From Arthrobacter sp. SLBN-112 (GTDB lineage: Bacteria; Actinomycetota; Actinomycetes; Actinomycetales; Micrococcaceae): a stretch of 64,000 nucleotides of DNA. A program made the translations under genes and the position numbers. The notes beneath the pieces were generated by a model that made no database searches, had not been told where the DNA came from, and was given only the letters and a program-made list of their open reading frames with translations. Shown here one piece after another: positions 36,684 through 44,979 of the stretch. The DNA lies in assembly GCF_006715225.1 (NCBI RefSeq), contig NZ_VFMU01000001.1, positions 2,046,001 to 2,110,000 of the forward strand, read 5' to 3'. The stretch's first letter is position 1. Each line of letters opens with the position of its first letter.

Positions 36684-37433
36684 ATGACCAACGGACCGGC
36701 CAATGGTTCGATGTCCCAGACCGACGTCGTAATCTCGGGTGTGAAGCGGATGCTGTCCTCCCGCCGCCTGCGGCCAGGGGACCGCCTGCCCATCGAGAAG
36801 GACCTTGCCGCGGAACTGCAGGTCTCCAGGGGATCGCTGCGCGAAGGCGTGCGGGCCCTGTCGGTCATGGGAATCCTGGAAACACGGCAAGGTGCGGGCA
36901 CGTTTGTCACGCGCCTCGAGCCTTCGGCACTCCTTTCCGCCATGGAGTTCTGGGTGGGCCTGCAAGATGGCGAGCGCGCGAACCAAGTGCATACGGTGCG
37001 CAGGGCGCTGGAGACCGAGGCCGTTGCCGCGGCTGCCGTCCGGATCGGCAAGTATCAGCTGGACGAAGCCGAACGCATCCTTGAGCGGGCGCACTCCGCT
37101 ATTCACGCAGAACCCATCCAGCATGAGGCCGCGATGCAGTGCGACGTCGAGTTTCACCGGCTGATCGCGCAGGCATCCGCCAACCATGTGCTGTCCGCAC
37201 TGATCGAAACGGTGTCCACCAATACCATCAGGGGACGCATGTGGCGCTCCATCCATGACAACGAGGGTCTGCTGGCCACTCATCGGGAACATCTGGGCAT
37301 CCTGGAGGCGTTGCGCCAGCATGATGCGGATCGCGCTAGGACGCGGATGGCCAACCATCTGTATGCAGTGGAGGACTACGTGACCGCCATCCTCGAACCG
37401 GCCCTTGAGGAGCAGGATGGCGGTGCGGCGTAG
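36684..37433 (+). CDS. GntR/FadR-family regulator, probable controller of L-fucose genes
   Basis: A 249-residue protein. N-terminal winged helix RLPIEKDLAAELQVSRGSLREGVRALSVMG and an all-helical FCD effector domain (DVEFHRLIAQAS; THREHLGILEALRQHD) with the histidines expected to bind metal. AAAGGCGG precedes the ATG. It sits between the divergent catabolic operon and the importer/fucosidase operon; CATCnGATG-like palindromes lie on both of its sides, so it is the natural candidate to bind them, with fucose or an acid intermediate as inducer. Confidence 0.88.
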   Translation: MTNGPANGSMSQTDVVISGVKRMLSSRRLRPGDRLPIEKDLAAELQVSRGSLREGVRALSVMGILETRQGAGTFVTRLEPSALLSAMEFWVGLQDGERANQVHTVRRALETEAVAAAAVRIGKYQLDEAERILERAHSAIHAEPIQHEAAMQCDVEFHRLIAQASANHVLSALIETVSTNTIRGRMWRSIHDNEGLLATHREHLGILEALRQHDADRARTRMANHLYAVEDYVTAILEPALEEQDGGAA

Positions 37434-37470
37434 TCGTGGCCGATCGAAACACTTTGAGCTAGGCGATATT

Positions 37471-37479
37471 CGTCTGATC
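37471..37479. promoter_or_regulatory. palindromic operator candidate 3, fucose locus
   Basis: CGTC-T-GATC, a degenerate version of CATC-N-GATG, downstream of the GntR gene and before the importer operon. Confidence 0.4.
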
Positions 37480-37489
37480 TTGTGATCGA

Positions 37490-37502
37490 AAATACTTCCA
37501 AA
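37490..37502 (-). repeat. 13-base element shared by both fucose promoters, copy 2
   Basis: AAATACTTCCAAA, exact reverse complement of 36567-36579. Confidence 0.6.
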
Positions 37503-37543
37503 ACACCCGTCTTTCCGCGTTGACCGTTCAATTGCGGATAAAA

Positions 37544-37552
37544 GATCAGATG
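37544..37552. promoter_or_regulatory. palindromic operator candidate 4, fucose locus
   Basis: GATC-A-GATG with the half-site GATG conserved; about 125 bases before the binding-protein start. Confidence 0.4.
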
Positions 37553-37677
37553 AATCCTTGACTTCCGGAGTACGGCGGGGTCATTCTGTTGGAACAAAGG
37601 TTGCGGAAGCCCATCAGGCAAGCGACCAGGACGCCGCAGGGCAGCCTTTGTCCCCAGCTAATGAAAGGACATTCATC

Positions 37678-38931
37678 GTGTCGATCAACCGCGTTACCGG
37701 CAGGCTGTTGACAGCGGCCGCGGTGGCAGCCCTCGCAGCAGGCACACTGAGCGCCTGTGGTTCAAGCACAGGTTCGTCATCCGGCGGGGGCAAGGAAGCC
37801 TCCTCGATGTACACCTGGATTACCAATGAAAACGACCGGGCCCAGTGGCAGGCCTTTGTGGACGCGGCGAAGAAGAAGGACCCCGCATTCAACCTGACCC
37901 TTGAAGGCCCGAGCTTCAACGACTACTGGACCAAGGTGAAGACCCGGCTCTCCAGCTCCGGAGCACCTTGCATCATCACCACTCAGGCGGCACGTGCACA
38001 GGAGCTTAAAGACCTGACGGTGCCGCTGGACGACATGGTCAAGAGCAACAGCATTGACGTGTCCATGTACAACAAGGCAATGATCGACGGCCTGACAGTT
38101 GACGGCACACTCCGGGGGATCCCCTACGACGCCGAACCGGTGGTCCTCTACTACAACAAGGACCTCCTGGCCGCGGCAGGCGTGAAGGAGCCCACCACCA
38201 AATACACCACCAGCCAGTTTGCGGGCGACCTGAAGGCGCTGACAAAGGACGGCGTGATGGGCCTCGCAGTGCCGCCAGGTTTCGGCTCGGGTCCCGGCCT
38301 TCCCCTGGCCTTCGCCAACGGCAACGAACCGGTCAAGGACGGAAAGCTTGATCTCACCAACCAAGGCCTCGTCAATGACCAGCAGTTTGCGTTCGACCTG
38401 GTGGCGAAGGAGAAAGTCGCGAATGCACCCCAGGCTTCGGACGGAACCGATGTGCCCGAGCAGCAGTTCATGAGTGGCAAGGCAGCAATGATCATTGATG
38501 GCCCCTGGATGTACGACACCCTGACCACCAAGACCCAGGGCAAGGTGGGTATCGCCGTCGTCCCGTCCACCTCGGGAGAGAGCATTGGCATGATCCAAGG
38601 GTCCGCATTTGCCATCGCAGCGTCCTGCAAGGACAAGGACGCAGCCTTCAAGAACATCATGAAGATCACCACACCTGAGGTGATCGGGGCTGTCGGTGCC
38701 GCCCGCGGGACCGTTCCTTCTGTTGAGTCCGCAGTAAAAGACTGGGCTGGAACCAAACCTGCAGCCGACGTCGCGGTTGTCCAGGCCTTGCTCAAGAGCG
38801 GGCGGCCGCTGGTCACCACGCCGAGCTGGAACCAGGTGGAGACCAACTTCACCCAGTACTCCGGAGAAGGCTTCCGCGGCAGCAAGACTGCGCAGGAACT
38901 CCTCTCCACCATCATGAATTCAGCCAAGTAA
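37678..38931 (+). CDS. ABC sugar-binding lipoprotein, probable L-fucose/fucoside receptor
   Basis: A 417-residue lipoprotein. The signal peptide ends in the lipobox LSAC (Cys about residue 23), followed by a Gly/Ser spacer. The remainder is a family 1 extracellular solute-binding protein (GIPYDAEPVVLYYNKDLL; GKAAMIIDGPWMY). GTG start at 37678 with GAAAGGA 8 bases upstream. It opens the importer operon that ends with alpha-L-fucosidase, which makes L-fucose or small fucosides the likely ligand. Confidence 0.9.
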   Translation: MSINRVTGRLLTAAAVAALAAGTLSACGSSTGSSSGGGKEASSMYTWITNENDRAQWQAFVDAAKKKDPAFNLTLEGPSFNDYWTKVKTRLSSSGAPCIITTQAARAQELKDLTVPLDDMVKSNSIDVSMYNKAMIDGLTVDGTLRGIPYDAEPVVLYYNKDLLAAAGVKEPTTKYTTSQFAGDLKALTKDGVMGLAVPPGFGSGPGLPLAFANGNEPVKDGKLDLTNQGLVNDQQFAFDLVAKEKVANAPQASDGTDVPEQQFMSGKAAMIIDGPWMYDTLTTKTQGKVGIAVVPSTSGESIGMIQGSAFAIAASCKDKDAAFKNIMKITTPEVIGAVGAARGTVPSVESAVKDWAGTKPAADVAVVQALLKSGRPLVTTPSWNQVETNFTQYSGEGFRGSKTAQELLSTIMNSAK

Positions 38932-38937
38932 TCTCCC

Positions 38938-38969
38938 GGGGACGGGCTCCCGCGCCGGAGCCCGTCCCC
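38938..38969 (+). terminator. intra-operon hairpin after the binding-protein gene
   Basis: Thirteen-base perfect stem (GGGGACGGGCTCC with GGAGCCCGTCCCC) and a 6-base loop, starting 7 bases after the stop. No long T-tract follows. Such hairpins usually protect the binding-protein mRNA and lower permease expression. Confidence 0.75.
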
Positions 38970-38988
38970 TTCATGGAACAGGTCAACG

Positions 38989-39909
38989 ATGACTGCTTTA
39001 CCCACACTTGCTGTAAAAGACGTGAAAAGGACCCCCGCACGGGGCGGCCACGGCCGGCTCGCAGCGGTTTACCTCGCCCCCGGGATGCTCGGCTTCCTGA
39101 TATTTATTGTGCTTCCGCTGGTGGCTTCGCTGGTGATCAGCCTGTTCGACTGGCCCTTGTTCGGAACGCCAAAATTCGTGGGGCTGGACAACTACGTGCG
39201 GCTGCTCACCGGTGATCCGGTGTTTTGGACGGTCCTGGGCAACACCCTCTTTTTCGCCGTCTGCTACACCGTGTTCAACCTCGTCGCGGCCCTGGCTGTT
39301 GCCACTTGGCTTCATAACCTGGGCAGTTGGGGCCCGTTCTTCCGGGTGCTGTTCTTCATTCCGGTTGTGACGCCCATGGTGGCCAACGCGTTGGTATGGC
39401 GTCTGATGCTGACGGATGACGGCGTCATCAACAGCTTCCTGGCCAACCTTGGTATCCAAGGCCCCTCCTGGCTCAGCGACAGCCACCTCGCCATGGGCTC
39501 GCTGATCGCCATGTCAGTCTGGCAGGGGATTGGATACAACATCATCGTTCTTGGGGCCGGGCTCAACGGCATCTCGCCGAATCTGCTCGAGGCAGCCCGC
39601 CTCGACGGGGCAGGAGCGTGGCAACGGTTTTTCCGGGTAGTGCTGCCAATGCTGTCGCCGTCGCTCTTCTTCTGCACGGTCATGACCATCATCGGCTCGT
39701 TCAAGGTGTTCACCCAGCCGTACCTGCTGACGCTCGGCGGTCCGGGCGATTCCACCAACACGATCGTTCTTTACCTTTACCGCAACGGTTTTTCCTTTGA
39801 CAAGCTCGGCTACGCTTCCGCACTGGCCTGGGCGTTGTTCGTGATCGTCATGCTCATCACAGCACTGCAGTTCTCGCAGCAAAAGAGGCTGGTCAACTAT
39901 GACAACTGA
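38989..39909 (+). CDS. ABC sugar permease, MalF-like subunit
   Basis: A 306-residue membrane protein with six hydrophobic segments. The EAA loop that contacts the ATPase is visible as LLEAARLDGAGAWQRFFRVVLP. It is the first inner-membrane subunit of the putative fucose importer. It overlaps the next permease by 11 bases. No ATPase gene is in the operon, so a shared ATPase elsewhere (MsiK-type) is presumably used. Confidence 0.92.
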   Translation: MTALPTLAVKDVKRTPARGGHGRLAAVYLAPGMLGFLIFIVLPLVASLVISLFDWPLFGTPKFVGLDNYVRLLTGDPVFWTVLGNTLFFAVCYTVFNLVAALAVATWLHNLGSWGPFFRVLFFIPVVTPMVANALVWRLMLTDDGVINSFLANLGIQGPSWLSDSHLAMGSLIAMSVWQGIGYNIIVLGAGLNGISPNLLEAARLDGAGAWQRFFRVVLPMLSPSLFFCTVMTIIGSFKVFTQPYLLTLGGPGDSTNTIVLYLYRNGFSFDKLGYASALAWALFVIVMLITALQFSQQKRLVNYDN

Positions 39910-40798
39910 AACGCTCGCCAAGCCGGAAGCCGACAAGCGCCTCGCCCACCGCCGGCACGCCACAGCGTCCCGGACGAAGCGGAGGGTGGGCCGCTACATC
40001 AGCCGTATCGGCGTCATCGTCGCCGGCCTTGCCTTCTCCTTCCCGTTCCTATGGATGTTCGCCACTTCGCTGAAGCCAACCTCCGAAATATTCTCCACCG
40101 GTGCCAGCTTGCTCGCGTCCCGCGTGGAGTGGTCGAACTACCTGACAGCCTGGACCGCCATTCCGTTTGGGCGCGTCATCATCAACAGCTTTCTGGTGGC
40201 CGTCTCCGGAGCGGTGCTGACAACTGTCGTGTCGTTGCTGTCCGCATACGCTTTTGCCCGGCTGCAGTTCAGGCACCGGGACAAGTTGTTCCTCGTCTTC
40301 CTGGGAACACTGGTGCTGCCACAGGAAGTCCTGGTAATTCCCCTCTACATCATGATGAACAAGCTGGACATGGTGAACTCCCTGCCGTCACTCATCGTCC
40401 CGTTTGCCTTCGGCGCCTTCGGTGCCTTCCTGATCCGCCAGTTCCTGCTGTCCCTGCCGGTTGAGTACGAAGAGGCAGCCCGTATCGACGGTGCCGGTTC
40501 AATCAGGATCCTGTGGAGCGTGATCCTTCCGCTGGTCCGCGCACCGCTGGCGGTCGTGGCCGTCTTCAGCTTCATCGACTACTGGAGCAGTTTCCTGTGG
40601 CCGCTAATCGTCATCAATGACGTGTCCCAGGCGACCATTCCGCTGGGGCTTTCCATGTTTTCCGGCGAGCGGGGAACGGACTGGGGACCGCTGATGGCCG
40701 CGGCCACTTTGGCCGTGATTCCCAGCCTGCTCGTCGTCATCCTCCTGCAGCGCCAGCTCGTGAAAGGCGTGAGCATGGGCGGCTTCGGAGGGCGCTGA
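39899..40798 (+). CDS. ABC sugar permease, MalG-like subunit
   Basis: A 299-residue membrane protein with six hydrophobic segments. The EAA loop reads YEEAARIDGAGSIRILWSVILP. A charged N-terminal stretch of about 35 residues precedes the first segment. Second membrane subunit of the same importer. Confidence 0.92.
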   Translation: MTTETLAKPEADKRLAHRRHATASRTKRRVGRYISRIGVIVAGLAFSFPFLWMFATSLKPTSEIFSTGASLLASRVEWSNYLTAWTAIPFGRVIINSFLVAVSGAVLTTVVSLLSAYAFARLQFRHRDKLFLVFLGTLVLPQEVLVIPLYIMMNKLDMVNSLPSLIVPFAFGAFGAFLIRQFLLSLPVEYEEAARIDGAGSIRILWSVILPLVRAPLAVVAVFSFIDYWSSFLWPLIVINDVSQATIPLGLSMFSGERGTDWGPLMAAATLAVIPSLLVVILLQRQLVKGVSMGGFGGR

Positions 40799-40886
40799 GC
40801 CTCTTTGCGTTACCGGGCAACCTGAACCGGCGCACCTTCCCTTTTTTCGAAAAGAAATTCCGTATCCAATGAATTGGAGTGATCTC

Positions 40887-42233
40887 ATGACCGAGCCTTT
40901 GGCCAACCCGGAGGAATGGAAGAAGTTGTCCCGGCCCGTTCCGGAATGGTTCCAGAACGCGCCGTTCGGTATCTTCATCCACTGGGGCGCCTATTCCGTT
41001 CCCGCCTGGGCCGAACCCATCGGCGCCCTCGGCACCATCGAGGACCGCGAATGGTTCACCCACAACCCCTACGCAGAGTGGTACTACAACACCATCCGCA
41101 TTGACGGCAGCCCTGCCCAGCAGCACCACCGGGATGTGTTCGGCGGCGAGGACTACGATGCCTTCCTGGACCAGTGGAAGGCAGAACAGTTCGATCCGGC
41201 GGAGTGGATGGAGCTGTTCAAATTCGCCGGGGCCGATTACGTGGTGCCCACTACCAAGCACCATGACGGCATCGCGCTCTGGGATGCTCCGGGAACAGGG
41301 GAGCGCAACACCGTCCACCGCGGACCCCGCAGGGACCTCATCGGAGAGATCGCCCAGGCCGTCAAGGATAAAGGCATGAAGCTGGGCCTGTACTATTCCG
41401 GCGGCCTGGACTGGCATGTGCGTCCCTTCCCGCCGCACATCACCAGCGAAAGCGTCCACGATACTTCCCGCCCCAAGGACGCCGGCTACGCCGAATACGC
41501 CTACAACCACGTGGCCGACCTGGTGGATAAATACCGGCCGCATGTCCTGTGGAACGACATTGAATGGCCCGACGCCGGCAAGCATTTCGGCCAGCACGGA
41601 CTTGGAGCCCTCTTCGAACAGTTCTACGCAGCGGTTCCGGACGGCGTGGTGAACGACCGGTGGGGCGCCACCCATAAGGACTACGCCACCAGCGAGTATG
41701 AAGCGGCCAGGGAGAACGAGGCCGAATCCGAGTGGGAGAACTGCAGGGGCATCGGATTCTCCTTCGGCTACAACCAGGTGGAAGGTCCGGAGCAGTCGCT
41801 CACCGGCCCGGAGCTGGCCCGGCACCTGACCGACGTCGTTTCCTGTGGCGGCCACTTCCTGCTGAATGTTGGGCCACGTGCGGACGGAACCATCCCCGAG
41901 ATCCAGCGCCAGGCCCTGACCGACCTCGGCCAGTGGATGGCAACCGCTAAGCAGTACCTCGTGGGCGCACGCCCGCTGGAGAACGCTCCAGTGAATGACC
42001 AGGGGGACGCCTGGGTTCGCTGGGTGGACCGTGATTCTGAGGTGGTTGCCTTTGTTGATTCGCCCAGCGAGAAGCATGACGCCGTGCTGCGGCTCAGCGG
42101 GGAAGGGCTATCAGCAGCCGAAGCGTCTGTCGAGGGTCCCGGGGGCACCTTGAACTTTAACGGCCAGGAACTGAAGGTGGCCCTGGAGCCGGACCGCCCG
42201 GGACCGGTCATCGTGCGCATTCCACGCCGGTAA
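40887..42233 (+). CDS. alpha-L-fucosidase, family GH29
   Basis: A 448-residue glycosidase. FGIFIHWGAYSVPAW and TTKHHDGIALWD are GH29 hallmarks. The nucleophile is D224 in VLWNDIEWPDAGK, by analogy with Thermotoga alpha-fucosidase. No signal peptide is present, so it would cleave imported fucosides inside the cell. Start ATG at 40887 follows TTGGAGT. It is the last gene of the importer operon and supplies free L-fucose to the divergent catabolic enzymes. Confidence 0.93.
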   Translation: MTEPLANPEEWKKLSRPVPEWFQNAPFGIFIHWGAYSVPAWAEPIGALGTIEDREWFTHNPYAEWYYNTIRIDGSPAQQHHRDVFGGEDYDAFLDQWKAEQFDPAEWMELFKFAGADYVVPTTKHHDGIALWDAPGTGERNTVHRGPRRDLIGEIAQAVKDKGMKLGLYYSGGLDWHVRPFPPHITSESVHDTSRPKDAGYAEYAYNHVADLVDKYRPHVLWNDIEWPDAGKHFGQHGLGALFEQFYAAVPDGVVNDRWGATHKDYATSEYEAARENEAESEWENCRGIGFSFGYNQVEGPEQSLTGPELARHLTDVVSCGGHFLLNVGPRADGTIPEIQRQALTDLGQWMATAKQYLVGARPLENAPVNDQGDAWVRWVDRDSEVVAFVDSPSEKHDAVLRLSGEGLSAAEASVEGPGGTLNFNGQELKVALEPDRPGPVIVRIPRR

Positions 42234-42238
42234 TCAGC

Positions 42239-42283
42239 AAAGGTTCGACGGCGGCGGGCAGCACGCGCCGCCGTCGAACCTTT
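42239..42283. terminator. bidirectional rho-independent terminator
   Basis: Eighteen-base perfect stem (AAAGGTTCGACGGCGGCG with its complement ending CCTTT) and a 9-base loop, with A residues on the left and T on the right. It lies between the convergent fucosidase and ArsR-fusion genes and can serve both. Confidence 0.92.
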
Positions 42284-42295
42284 GGTGGAGGACCT

Positions 42296-43048
42296 TTACG
42301 TGTACATCAGCGAGCCGGGTGTGGTGAGCTTTTCGCCGGTTTCCAGCCAGGTCTTCAGGCCGGAGAGGATCATCGGCCAGCCGCCGTAGAGCTGTTCGTT
42401 GGCGCCCTCGCGCAGGTCGCTGTGGGTGACGGTCAGGTGGCAGGAATCGCCCACTGGTTCGATCTCCCAGGTGACCCTGGACGTGCCTTCGGCCTTGACG
42501 TCCTCGCCCCACAGTGCCCGCATTGTCTGGACGAGCCGTCGCGGCGGGTCCACTTCAAGGTTTTCGCCCTCGCCCAGGGGTGCGCCCGCCTTCGGGTTGC
42601 CCATCACGAACCGGCCGCCGGGGGACCAGTCGGCCTCGATGGTGTTCCCGAACTGGTACTTGCTGCGGATGTCGCTGTCCGTGATGGCTTTCCAGAGCCG
42701 TTCGGGCGTGGTCTTGATGTAAATCTCGAAGATCTTTTCCATGGGACTTTCCAATCTGGATTTGAGGTCGCTGAGGGCAGCGGCCCATGGTTCTGCGTAT
42801 TTGCTGACCCAGCGATCGTGGACCAGGCGGATGGGGACCGGATTCAGGAAGTGCAGCTTTTCCCGTCCCCGACGGCGGGTCACCACCAGGCCTGCGTCCT
42901 CCAGGATGCGGAGGTGCTTGGCGATCCCAAAGCGGGTCATGTCGAACCGTGCTTCAAGGGCGCTCAGGGTTTGGCCGTCCTCCCGGAACAGCTCATCGAG
43001 CAGGTCCCGGCGGGTGGGGTCGGAGAGTGCCTTGAACACGTCGTCCAT
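42296..43048 (-). CDS. ArsR-family regulator fused to an AHSA1/SRPBCC domain
   Basis: A 250-residue two-domain protein. Residues 1-95 are an ArsR winged helix (ALSDPTRRDLLDELFREDGQ; RFGIAKHLRILEDAGLVVTRRRG). From about residue 102 (MEKIFEIYIKTTPERLWKAI) an AHSA1-type START-like domain runs to the end (VTHSDLREGANEQLYGGWP). The two are usually separate neighbouring genes; here they are one frame. The SRPBCC part may bind a small hydrophobic ligand. TATTAT lies 6 bases before the ATG with no RBS (leaderless), and a palindrome overlaps the promoter. Confidence 0.88.
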   Translation of the reverse strand: MDDVFKALSDPTRRDLLDELFREDGQTLSALEARFDMTRFGIAKHLRILEDAGLVVTRRRGREKLHFLNPVPIRLVHDRWVSKYAEPWAAALSDLKSRLESPMEKIFEIYIKTTPERLWKAITDSDIRSKYQFGNTIEADWSPGGRFVMGNPKAGAPLGEGENLEVDPPRRLVQTMRALWGEDVKAEGTSRVTWEIEPVGDSCHLTVTHSDLREGANEQLYGGWPMILSGLKTWLETGEKLTTPGSLMYT

Positions 43049-43054
43049 GTCTCA

Positions 43055-43077
43055 ATAATAGGTGACCAAAAGGTCAC
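43055..43077 (-). promoter_or_regulatory. leaderless promoter and palindromic operator of the ArsR-AHSA1 gene
   Basis: Minus-strand TATTAT (43055-43060) ends 6 bases before the ATG at 43048. Immediately upstream, GTGACC-AAAA-GGTCAC (43062-43077) is a perfect 6+4+6 palindrome covering the spacer to the -35, the expected place for autoregulation. Confidence 0.75.
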
Positions 43078-43102
43078 ATATCAAGGGTTTGCCACCGCAG
43101 GA

Positions 43103-44338
43103 TCAGTTGCGTGACGCGAGGTTCCTGTCCCGCTCCTCGAAGACCTCGTCGCCCGGCCCGGTGAACGCCCGCGACCGCTCCACTGCCTCGATGGAGCCGG
43201 TGAACAACTGGGATTCGTGTGGATCTGCGGGCGGATGCGCGCCGCCGGCAGGGGGCGAACCCAGCCCGCGCAATGGTGCCCTGCGCCCCTTGGCGGTGCC
43301 GGCGTCGTCCGTTGCCTGCTCCCAGCGCTGGTGGGGCAGAGCCTCCGGATGGTGCTGCTGCAGGAACGTGACCATGGTTTCGCGGACCAGGCAGCGCAGG
43401 TCAAAGAGCGCGGCACTGTCCGCCGCGCTGACCAGGATCCGGACCCGGACAAAACCTCCCGTGGCGTCGGTGATCTGCAGGACGCCAACCCGTTCGTCCC
43501 ATAGTTCGGTACCGGCCAGGACACGGCGCAGTTCGGTCCGCATGTCCTCCACCGGGGCACGCCAGTCGAGGTCGAACTCCACGGTGCCCATCACCTCGGA
43601 CTGGCGGCGGGTCCAGTTTTCGAAGGGCGTGGTGGTGAAGTAGGTGGACGGCAGGATCAGGCGGCGGTCATCCCAGAGATGCACCACCACGTAGGTGAGG
43701 GTGATCTCCTCGATCCGGCCCCACTCCTTCTGTACCACCACCACGTCATCCACACGAATGGCATCGGTGAACGCCAGCTGCATGCCGGCGAAGACGTTTA
43801 CCAGGGACGTCTGCGCGGCGAGGCCGGCAACGATAGAGATCACGCCCGCTGACGCCAGCAGTCCGGCGCCCAGTGCCTGGATGGCCGGGAAGGTCAGCAT
43901 CGCGGTGCCGGCGGCGAGCACCACCACCAGCGCCACGGCGATCCGCCGTGCCAGGATCATCTGCGTGCGAAGCCGCCGTGCCCGCCGGTTGTCCGCCACG
44001 TCCACGCTGTGCCGGTTCAGCACCACGGCTTCCACGATGAGCAGCACCGCGATGGCCAGCCAGGCAAGCGCAGCTATGAGCGCAATCAACAGGAAATGGT
44101 CGACGCCGGGGTGCCAGCTTTCGCTGCCGGCCGTCAGCCCCAGCGCGGTACGGACACCCGCCAGGCACAGTGCCAGGCGCAGGGGCCGGCGCGCCACCCG
44201 GGAGGTGGCCTGCAGCTCGGGCCGATTTCGGTTGAGCCGCAGGACCACCTTGCGGAGCAGCCAGGACAGCGCTAGTCCGGCCACGATGGCAAGGGCTGTG
44301 GCGATGAAGGGCAGGGCTGGGTTCAGGACGTCTAGCAT
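43103..44338 (-). CDS. MscS-family mechanosensitive channel
   Basis: A 411-residue membrane protein. Four hydrophobic segments precede the MscS domain; the pore helix and beta domain are seen in LGAGLLASAGVISIVAGLAA and VQKEWGRIEEITLTYVVVHLWDDRR. ENWTRRQ is the typical later motif. The C-terminal about 90 residues are polar and probably disordered. It would release osmolytes under hypo-osmotic shock. Convergent-adjacent to nothing related. Confidence 0.9.
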   Translation of the reverse strand: MLDVLNPALPFIATALAIVAGLALSWLLRKVVLRLNRNRPELQATSRVARRPLRLALCLAGVRTALGLTAGSESWHPGVDHFLLIALIAALAWLAIAVLLIVEAVVLNRHSVDVADNRRARRLRTQMILARRIAVALVVVLAAGTAMLTFPAIQALGAGLLASAGVISIVAGLAAQTSLVNVFAGMQLAFTDAIRVDDVVVVQKEWGRIEEITLTYVVVHLWDDRRLILPSTYFTTTPFENWTRRQSEVMGTVEFDLDWRAPVEDMRTELRRVLAGTELWDERVGVLQITDATGGFVRVRILVSAADSAALFDLRCLVRETMVTFLQQHHPEALPHQRWEQATDDAGTAKGRRAPLRGLGSPPAGGAHPPADPHESQLFTGSIEAVERSRAFTGPGDEVFEERDRNLASRN

Positions 44339-44490
44339 CCTTTAACGTTTACCAAGCCTGTTGCCGGCCTTCGAAATCGACGGGGCTGTGGCGTGTCAGC
44401 TCATGGTGTTGGCGCAGCAGTAGCCGAACCCGGATGCCGCGCTCATTTTTGCGCCGTCCAAGACTGGTCGCCAAGGCTGCCGCCGGTGGG

Positions 44491-44496
44491 TAGCCT
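44491..44496 (+). promoter_or_regulatory. candidate -10 element of a leaderless transcript
   Basis: TAGCCT ends 7 bases before the ATG at 44504. Confidence 0.45.
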
Positions 44497-44503
44497 TGGG
44501 CCC

Positions 44504-44839
44504 ATGCAGAAGATATCGATCGATGCCTTGGCCCGGCAGCAGCTCGAGGCCGCCATCGGCTCCACCAACGGCAGGGCTGCGGACACTGTCTACGGCGGCC
44601 ACGAGAAGATCCTCCGGCAGACGGTGATGGCTATGACAGCCGGAACCCAACTGAGCGAACACCAGAATCCGGGCGACGCGACCGTTTTCGTGATCCAAGG
44701 CTGCGTCAGCCTTCGCGCCGGCGGGGAGTCCTGGCAGGGCAAGTCCGGCGATCTGCTGATCGTCCCGCCCGGCCTTCACAGCCTTCACGCGGAGGAGGAC
44801 TCCACTTTCCTGTTCACGGTGGCAAAGTACCGCGGCTGA
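44504..44839 (+). CDS. small cupin-domain protein
   Basis: A 111-residue single cupin. The barrel motifs appear as GTQLSEHQNPGDATVFVIQG and SGDLLIVPPGLHSLHAEED; the metal His set is partly conserved. Function unknown; such proteins often guard against reactive compounds or bind small ligands. ATG at 44504 has TAGCCT 7 bases upstream and no RBS. Confidence 0.82.
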   Translation: MQKISIDALARQQLEAAIGSTNGRAADTVYGGHEKILRQTVMAMTAGTQLSEHQNPGDATVFVIQGCVSLRAGGESWQGKSGDLLIVPPGLHSLHAEEDSTFLFTVAKYRG

Positions 44840-44846
44840 GTCCCAT

Positions 44847-44902
44847 CGATTGCTCCGCATTGGTCGTTTTGGACCCTGAAAACGACAGTTATGGAGCACT
44901 CG
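44847..44902. repeat. long palindrome, type B, copy 1
   Basis: Arms of 24 bases (44847-44870 and 44879-44902) pair imperfectly around an 8-base loop. It shares TGCTCC with copy 2 at 47211 and GTCGTTTTGG near the loop with the type-A palindromes. It separates the convergent cupin and anti-sigma genes. Confidence 0.8.
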
Positions 44903-44979
44903 ACGGTGTTTTGCGCATAAAGTTCGACGGCGGCTGCCGGCTTTCGGTCCTTAGTCCCGCAAGTGTCCGGGATGGCCGA

